Origin: Terriglobales bacterium
Lineage (GTDB): Bacteria > Acidobacteriota > Terriglobia > Terriglobales > Acidobacteriaceae
Assembly: GCA_035567895.1 (NCBI GenBank)
Contig: DATMPC010000058.1
Location: 310,001 to 374,000, forward strand
DNA length: 64,000 nucleotides
Direction: 5' to 3'
Positions 59,384 to 64,000 of this stretch are shown in pieces. A program made the translations under genes and the position numbers. The notes beneath the pieces were generated by a model that ran no database searches, had not been told where the DNA came from, and saw nothing but the letters and a program-made list of their open reading frames with translations. Each line of letters opens with the position of its first letter. The first letter of the stretch is position 1.

Positions 59384-60835
59384 TCATTTTGGGACTCGAA
59401 GCCGGCGCGCCTTTTCGTAAACGTCAACGTACTCACGAGCTGGCTGCTCCCAGGAAAAGTTTTGACGCATGCCGTTGAGCATCAACTCTTTCCAATCGTC
59501 CTTGTTCTTGAAAGTCGCAAGCGCCTGTAACATTGCAGCGATTAGCTGTGCGGGATGGTAGTTCGCGAATTTAAATCCTGTTCCACTGCGCTCCTTGGGA
59601 TTCCATTGCTCGACCGTGTCCTCCAGGCCGCCGGTGGCCCTTACAACGGGAACGGTACCGTATCGCATGCTGTAAATTTGCGTGAGGCCACACGGTTCGT
59701 AATGAGAGGGCATCAGAAAAATGTCGCTGCCCGCCTCCACCAGGTGAGCCAGCGGATTGTCATATGCAATCTTTACCGACAGACGATCTGGATAACTCTG
59801 ATGCAGCGCCCGGAACATCTCCTCATAGTGTGAGTTGCCGGTACCGAGAACCACCAGGACAATGTCCTCTTTGAGCAATCGCGGAAGGGCAGCTTCCATC
59901 AAATCAAATCCCTTCTGCGCAGCAAAGCGTGAGATAACTGCGACTATTGGCGAACGCATCTGTTTTGAGATTCCGTACTGCTCCAGCAGAGCCTCCTTGC
60001 ACTTCGCTTTACCGCCAAGATCGGATGTCGAGAATCTTGCAGGAAGGTAGCGATCTGCAGCAGGATTCCACTCGCTGTAGTCAGCGCCGTTGACGATTCC
60101 GACCAGACGATCGGCTCTCTTCCGCACGGTATCGGCAAGACCGAATGCGAATTCGTAAGTCTGTATCTCCTTCGCGTATGTTCGGCTCACCGTGGTTACG
60201 TAATCCGAATACACGATCCCGCCTTTCAGAAAGTTCACTTTGTCGTAGAACTCGAGACGGTCCATGGTGAAAAGTGACCATGGCAGCAGGAGCTTCGGCA
60301 TAACACTGTTGGGAAAGAGGCCCTGATAGCCGATGTTGTGGATCGTCAGCACGGTTGCGGTCAGCGCAAACGTAGCGTCATATGCATATAGGCTGCGCAG
60401 CAACACCGGAATCAGCGACGTCTGCCAGTCGTGAACGTGGAAAACATCGGGCGGCCCGAAACGCTTGGACGATTCGATCACCGCGCGACAAAACATCGCG
60501 AAGCGCTCAGCGTTGTCCGCATAATCGCCGTGGCTGTCACCATACAGTCCGTCGCGGTAGCTAAATTCGGGATGGTCCACGAAGTAGAATTGCACTCCAT
60601 CGTGCTTCCCACCGTCTATGATCTGGCAAAACAGGAGATAGTCCTGCATTGGAACCGTAAGGTTCGCGATGGCCAAGTGCGCTTCTTTGAGATGGGTTCG
60701 CCGATACCTCGGCAGAAACACTGTAACTTCATGGCCCAAGGCGGAGAGAGCTTTGGGGAGAGCGCCGACAACATCGGCGAGACCGCCGGTCTTCGAGTAC
60801 GGCACGCCCTCCGATGCGGCGAAGGTAATTCGCAT
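59384..60835 (-). CDS. glgA: Glycogen synthase
   Basis: This 483-residue protein has the GT5 start MRITFAASEGVPYSKTGGLADVVG with the ADP-glucose-binding KTGGL at residues 15-19, then HVHDWQTSLIPVLL (about 139-152) and the C-terminal MPSHYEPCGLTQIYSMRYG (about 378-396) with the catalytic glutamates. It transfers glucose from ADP-glucose to the growing alpha-1,4-glucan. ATG 60835 has AAGGAG upstream; the longer frame to 60892 is unneeded. No glgB or glgC is adjacent. It diverges from rsmA. Confidence 0.97.
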   Translation of the reverse strand: MRITFAASEGVPYSKTGGLADVVGALPKALSALGHEVTVFLPRYRRTHLKEAHLAIANLTVPMQDYLLFCQIIDGGKHDGVQFYFVDHPEFSYRDGLYGDSHGDYADNAERFAMFCRAVIESSKRFGPPDVFHVHDWQTSLIPVLLRSLYAYDATFALTATVLTIHNIGYQGLFPNSVMPKLLLPWSLFTMDRLEFYDKVNFLKGGIVYSDYVTTVSRTYAKEIQTYEFAFGLADTVRKRADRLVGIVNGADYSEWNPAADRYLPARFSTSDLGGKAKCKEALLEQYGISKQMRSPIVAVISRFAAQKGFDLMEAALPRLLKEDIVLVVLGTGNSHYEEMFRALHQSYPDRLSVKIAYDNPLAHLVEAGSDIFLMPSHYEPCGLTQIYSMRYGTVPVVRATGGLEDTVEQWNPKERSGTGFKFANYHPAQLIAAMLQALATFKNKDDWKELMLNGMRQNFSWEQPAREYVDVYEKARRLRVPK

Positions 60836-60963
60836 CCAGAGCTCCTTCAGCTTGGATTCGCTACTTATCCGCCTGCACGAGAATTCCCGCACCGGCCGGA
60901 GATCCTGAAATTCGTGCTCTCAACAGAGAAGAACCGAGAGGCAAAGGCAAAACGTCGAGTCTA

Positions 60964-61824
60964 ATGTCCTCACAAAAGCAGGTCAACGCTGCGCGCCACA
61001 AAGCATCCGCAAAGCGCAGAGCGAAACTCGGACAAAACTTCCTTGTAGATGCAAGCGCTGCACGCCGCATCGTGGATGCTCTCGGCGATATTGATCAGTC
61101 GACCGTCGTAGAGATCGGACCCGGCCGTGGCGCACTTACGCAGCTTCTTGCGGAGCGCGTCGGGCATCTGGTCGCAATTGAATTCGATTCGATGCTGGCC
61201 CCGCAGTTGCGCGTAGCCTTCGTGAACTCCGAGAACGTGGAGATCGTGGAAGCCGATTTCCTGAATGTTCCGCTGACTGAGCTGCTGCAATCGCATGAGA
61301 CCTCACAGAACAAGCGCGCCAAAGTAGTTGGAAATATTCCCTACTACATCACCTCAGACATTCTCCTGCATCTTTTCGAGCAACACGAATCGATCGAAAT
61401 AATTGTCGTGATGGTGCAAAAGGAAGTAGCAGATCGCCTTGCGGCCGAACCAGGGACTCGCGATTACGGATTGCTGACTGTCACGGCGAATCTGTTTGCC
61501 GACGTCGAGCGGCTCTTTACGTTGCCGCCGGGTGCCTTCTCGCCTCCGCCGCAGGTGTTCTCCAGCGTGCTGCGCTTCCGCATTTCACCGAAGGCCTCTG
61601 ATTTGCAAATCCACACTGACGAATTTCTTGAGTTTTGCAAATTAGCGTTCGCTCAGAAACGGAAGACTCTCTTCAACAACCTGCGCGGCCGGTATGAAGA
61701 TAAGCAAATCCGCGAGGCGATGCAGGGAGCGGGTGTACGTGCCGATGCTCGTGCTGAGATGCTCGGTTTACAAGAATTAGCGGCGATCTATCGTGTAATA
61801 AAGGACAGCAGAGGGAGCCATTAG
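60964..61824 (+). CDS. rsmA: 16S rRNA (adenine1518-N6/adenine1519-N6)-dimethyltransferase
   Basis: This 286-residue protein has LGQNFLVD (about residues 22-29), the SAM-binding motif EIGPGRG at 50-56 and the catalytic NIPYY at 124-128, all hallmarks of KsgA/RsmA. It dimethylates two adjacent adenines in the 3' hairpin of 16S rRNA during 30S assembly. Length fits the family. It diverges from glgA across 128 bases and converges closely on the FecR-like gene. Confidence 0.97.
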   Translation: MSSQKQVNAARHKASAKRRAKLGQNFLVDASAARRIVDALGDIDQSTVVEIGPGRGALTQLLAERVGHLVAIEFDSMLAPQLRVAFVNSENVEIVEADFLNVPLTELLQSHETSQNKRAKVVGNIPYYITSDILLHLFEQHESIEIIVVMVQKEVADRLAAEPGTRDYGLLTVTANLFADVERLFTLPPGAFSPPPQVFSSVLRFRISPKASDLQIHTDEFLEFCKLAFAQKRKTLFNNLRGRYEDKQIREAMQGAGVRADARAEMLGLQELAAIYRVIKDSRGSH

Positions 61825-61836
61825 ATTCAGATTCTC

Positions 61837-63516
61837 TCAGTGGTGACCTCCGCCACCAGAGTGCCCACCACCACCAGCGCCTCCGCCTCCACCTGATCCG
61901 TGCGACATGGATCCGCCAGAGAACGACGGCGATGCGGTATGCATTGACCCCATGGACGGCGCACTCATCGGCCGCGATTCCATGCGCATGGCTTGGGCCT
62001 GCGATGAAGGATGCGATTCCATTCTGGGACTCATCGGCGCAGGCGATGCGTGCGTATTCTGTGGCGTGCTTGGGAAAGAACCTCTCATCGCTCCCGAAGG
62101 CACGGCAGGAGCTGTTTGCGAACCCGCCTGCCTGGAGCGATTAAGGTCAAAGTTGCGCTGATCTCGCTCCATCCGCTCATTGCGGGGAGCGTCCCACCGC
62201 TGCTGCCCTGCCGTTGGCTGATTCCCACGCCCAGAGCCACCGATGACTGTATTTCCAGGAAATCTGCCCACGATGGTTTGAGGGGCTGAGGAGTTGCCGG
62301 GCGCGAAGCCAGACGCTGGAACAGTTGTTTGCGATTGGCCTTGGCGCAGTATCTGCCTATTCGTATCAGCTTCTTTCACTGAGCGAGGCCAACGGTGCTC
62401 AAGAGCGTCGTTATCGAGCACGATTCGTCGTGGCGGTACAACGGTGGGCGCGCCGCCATTAACAGCAATCACCGAAGGACCATGAACAGGAACTTCGGGA
62501 CGACGGAAATTCGGAGGCCGATTATGGACCGGCGGGACCGTATGCCAGGAGTTCCAGTGATTCCCTGGAGCCCAGCACCATCCGCGCCCATTGACGAAAC
62601 GCCATGATCCGTAGCGGTAAGGCGCCCAGCCCCAAGGATAACTCGAGACGAACAGATATCCCGATCCGGGATAGGAAAGCCAATATCCGTCGGCAAATGG
62701 ATCCCAACCGAGTGGCGCATATGCTGGACGCCACATGTTGCCGTATCCGGGAACAAAGAAGTAGTCGCCGTAACTGTTCAGGTCGGAGAGCCCATAGACT
62801 AAGTTATTCGTGCCATTAACAGCGGCAGTCGAAACGACTTCGTCATGGTTCTTGACGCGCTGGTTGTCCCACTGGTCGTAGTTCTCCTCGTCAACGCTCT
62901 TCGCCAGGTAGTAGCGGGTGGGATCGTCATCGTCGAGACGAATCGTTTCTCCCTTGCGCACGGCAACTTCGGAGGCCGATCCGTTGGAAACCTGTACCTC
63001 GCCACTGAGCACTGCTAATTCCACCTGGTGTTTATCGGTGGAGACACGGAAGTGAACAGCCTTCGACAATTCAATCCGATCGCGTCCGGCGATCAGGTGG
63101 AAGCTGTCTTGATCGCGGTGTCGAATGTCAAAGTAAGCAGTTCCTTGTTCTAGTTCGATCGTCGTATTGCGACCACCGTTCGAATCCAAACTCAGATCGG
63201 AAAAGAGAACGAGCGTGTCCGGAGTCAGCCGGATCGAGCTGCCATCCTCGAATTCTGCCTCGGCTTGGCCGTCGCGCGCCCACAATCTCCATCCGTGCGA
63301 GATCGGCATGTTTATGTATGCCGTGTTGAAGCTGCGGCCATCGCCCTTGTCGAGTTCTACATCACCATCGACGTAGCTCAAACGGACAATTCGGGCGTGC
63401 GAGTCCGCCAACGCAGGCGCTGCCAGGATCAGGAGGAGAAAAACCAGTAGAACAGTAATGCGAACCGTAAGGCGGGGGGACGAGCCTAATGCCGAACCGG
63501 ACATAACGGGCTCCAT
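61837..63516 (-). CDS. Exported FecR/DUF6600-like protein
   Basis: The 559-residue protein has a signal peptide (about residues 17-38, VRITVLLVFLLLILAAPALA), a FecR-like beta-helix part (about 45-200; RIVRLSYVDGDVELDKGDG, IELEQGTAYFDI, VSTDKHQVELAVLSGEVQV) and a DUF6600-like region with aromatic and proline-rich repeats (about 245-330; YGNMWRPAYAPLGWDPFADG, YGSWRFVNGRGWCWAPG). The remaining 200 residues are low complexity, ending in a Gly/Ser/His-rich tail. It probably sits in the envelope. ATG 63504 is an alternative start. No ECF sigma factor is next to it. Confidence 0.85.
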   Translation of the reverse strand: MEPVMSGSALGSSPRLTVRITVLLVFLLLILAAPALADSHARIVRLSYVDGDVELDKGDGRSFNTAYINMPISHGWRLWARDGQAEAEFEDGSSIRLTPDTLVLFSDLSLDSNGGRNTTIELEQGTAYFDIRHRDQDSFHLIAGRDRIELSKAVHFRVSTDKHQVELAVLSGEVQVSNGSASEVAVRKGETIRLDDDDPTRYYLAKSVDEENYDQWDNQRVKNHDEVVSTAAVNGTNNLVYGLSDLNSYGDYFFVPGYGNMWRPAYAPLGWDPFADGYWLSYPGSGYLFVSSYPWGWAPYRYGSWRFVNGRGWCWAPGNHWNSWHTVPPVHNRPPNFRRPEVPVHGPSVIAVNGGAPTVVPPRRIVLDNDALEHRWPRSVKEADTNRQILRQGQSQTTVPASGFAPGNSSAPQTIVGRFPGNTVIGGSGRGNQPTAGQQRWDAPRNERMERDQRNFDLNRSRQAGSQTAPAVPSGAMRGSFPSTPQNTHASPAPMSPRMESHPSSQAQAMRMESRPMSAPSMGSMHTASPSFSGGSMSHGSGGGGGAGGGGHSGGGGHH

Positions 63517-63564
63517 AACTTCTTCAGTACATTAGATCACTTTCTCAAGCCAGACGCTGCGAAT

Positions 63565-64000
63565 TTATTGGGTTGGATTGGGAGGAACTGCCAGGCCCGC
63601 CCGCGTAAGAATCCGCTGAGCGGTTTGCTGAGCTATATGAAGAACCGTGCGATCACTCACAAGGCGTTGGAGAACCGGCGCGATCGCCTGCACCTCGTAC
63701 AAATGCCCATCCTTCGACAAATCGTCGAGCGCTTTGAGATCCTGGTCGAGCGACAGCTTGTCGAACCGGCGGTCAAATTCCAGCTTGCGGCCACTTTCGA
63801 TGGTCAGTGAAATTCCCTGAAAGATCTCCGTAAGCGCTTGAATGGAGGGATCCTCAGAGTAGTTGTAGGTAGTCGCTGTATGGCGGGTCGCGTCCTGATA
63901 GCCCAGGGTCTTGCTTCCAGTCTGGGCAACCGGGTGCGCTGTGAACTCGAACTGGCCGTCGAAGAACCTGAGCTGCTCAGCTAAAGCAAAGATCTTTTGA
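63565..64000 (-). CDS. Unrecognised protein, C-terminal part only
   Basis: An open minus-strand frame runs from the window edge to a TAA at 63565-63567 (about 144 residues). It reads as QKIFALAEQLRFFDGQFEF at the edge and ends in RILTRAGLAVPPNPTQ. It includes SEDPSIQALTEIFQGISLT and KLEFDRRFDKLSLDQDL. I do not recognise the family. It lies 48 bases upstream of the FecR/DUF6600 gene on the same strand and may share its transcript. The start is outside the window. Confidence 0.6.
   Translation of the reverse strand, partial: QKIFALAEQLRFFDGQFEFTAHPVAQTGSKTLGYQDATRHTATTYNYSEDPSIQALTEIFQGISLTIESGRKLEFDRRFDKLSLDQDLKALDDLSKDGHLYEVQAIAPVLQRLVSDRTVLHIAQQTAQRILTRAGLAVPPNPTQ

Noticed and set aside
63568-63810. 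An 80-residue plus-strand frame near the right edge
   Set aside because: The minus-strand frame over the same bases runs unbroken to the window edge and looks more protein-like.
1-64000. CRISPR arrays, rRNA genes and insertion-sequence transposases
   Set aside because: No regularly spaced repeats, no rRNA-like stretch and no DDE or HUH transposase-like frame was found.

Overview
The window reads as a chromosomal segment of an Acidobacteriota bacterium, probably class Terriglobia. The evidence is three very large outer-membrane receptors of the Oar/TonB type with an N-terminal carboxypeptidase-regulatory-like domain, a CRTAC1 (FG-GAP + ASPIC/UnbV) protein coupled to a multihaem cytochrome/TPR protein, abundant short signal peptides ending in AQ, and intergenic palindromes of the 'TGTCATCC...GGATGACA' kind. 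This assignment is an inference from gene content; no rRNA or marker phylogeny is available here. Both window ends cut a gene.

Bases 1-18.8 kb are a dense defence island. It opens with a four-gene, translationally overlapping operon: GHKL (MutL/MORC-like) ATPase, Z1-domain helicase, PD-(D/E)XK nuclease and AIPR protein. A minus-strand tRNA-like gene with conflicting identity signals follows. Next comes a pair made of an HTH/deoxyribosyltransferase-like/HTH protein and an ImmA/IrrE-type metallopeptidase. The core of the island is a five-gene overlapping operon: DNA cytosine methyltransferase, phosphoribosyltransferase-like protein, ORC/CDC6-like P-loop ATPase, an unrecognised 337-residue protein and a Vsr endonuclease. 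I regard its central three genes as the best candidate for an undescribed system. Downstream lie an ArdC-like antirestriction protein with its small partner, a membrane-anchored dUTPase-fold protein and a dCMP-deaminase-like enzyme. A 45-bp 3' fragment of a tRNA-Asp gene at 18738-18782 looks like the right attachment site of the island; no integrase is visible, so the other end must lie left of the window.

Bases 18.8-36.3 kb return to ordinary chromosome. A TPR protein and an Oar-like receptor are transcribed leftwards, diverging from a LacI regulator followed by a secreted beta-helix glycoside hydrolase/lyase fused to a beta-propeller. This is a plausible glycan-uptake locus, with two ATATCGAT sites in the shared promoter region. 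Then come a membrane pentahaem cytochrome c-TPR protein, a CRTAC1 protein, a secreted propeller-discoidin protein and a tandem FKBP-like protein.

Bases 36.4-50.7 kb hold two more Oar-like receptors and a DUF5666 protein on the minus strand. On the plus strand they hold a NodT/TolC-type efflux lipoprotein, a VWA-domain protein, glucose-6-phosphate dehydrogenase (zwf), a SYLF/YSC84 protein and a DinB-like protein. Bases 51-57.4 kb contain a minus-strand set of amide-ligase and peptidase genes: RimK-like ATP-grasp, YbdK/GCS2-type ligase, M29 aminopeptidase, a second ATP-grasp-like protein and an M28 peptidase. It resembles predicted amidoligase neighbourhoods for peptide-like metabolites. Two divergent esterases, glycogen synthase (glgA), 16S rRNA dimethyltransferase (rsmA), a FecR/DUF6600 protein and a truncated unknown gene finish the window. 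Several intergenic regions carry long palindromic elements.
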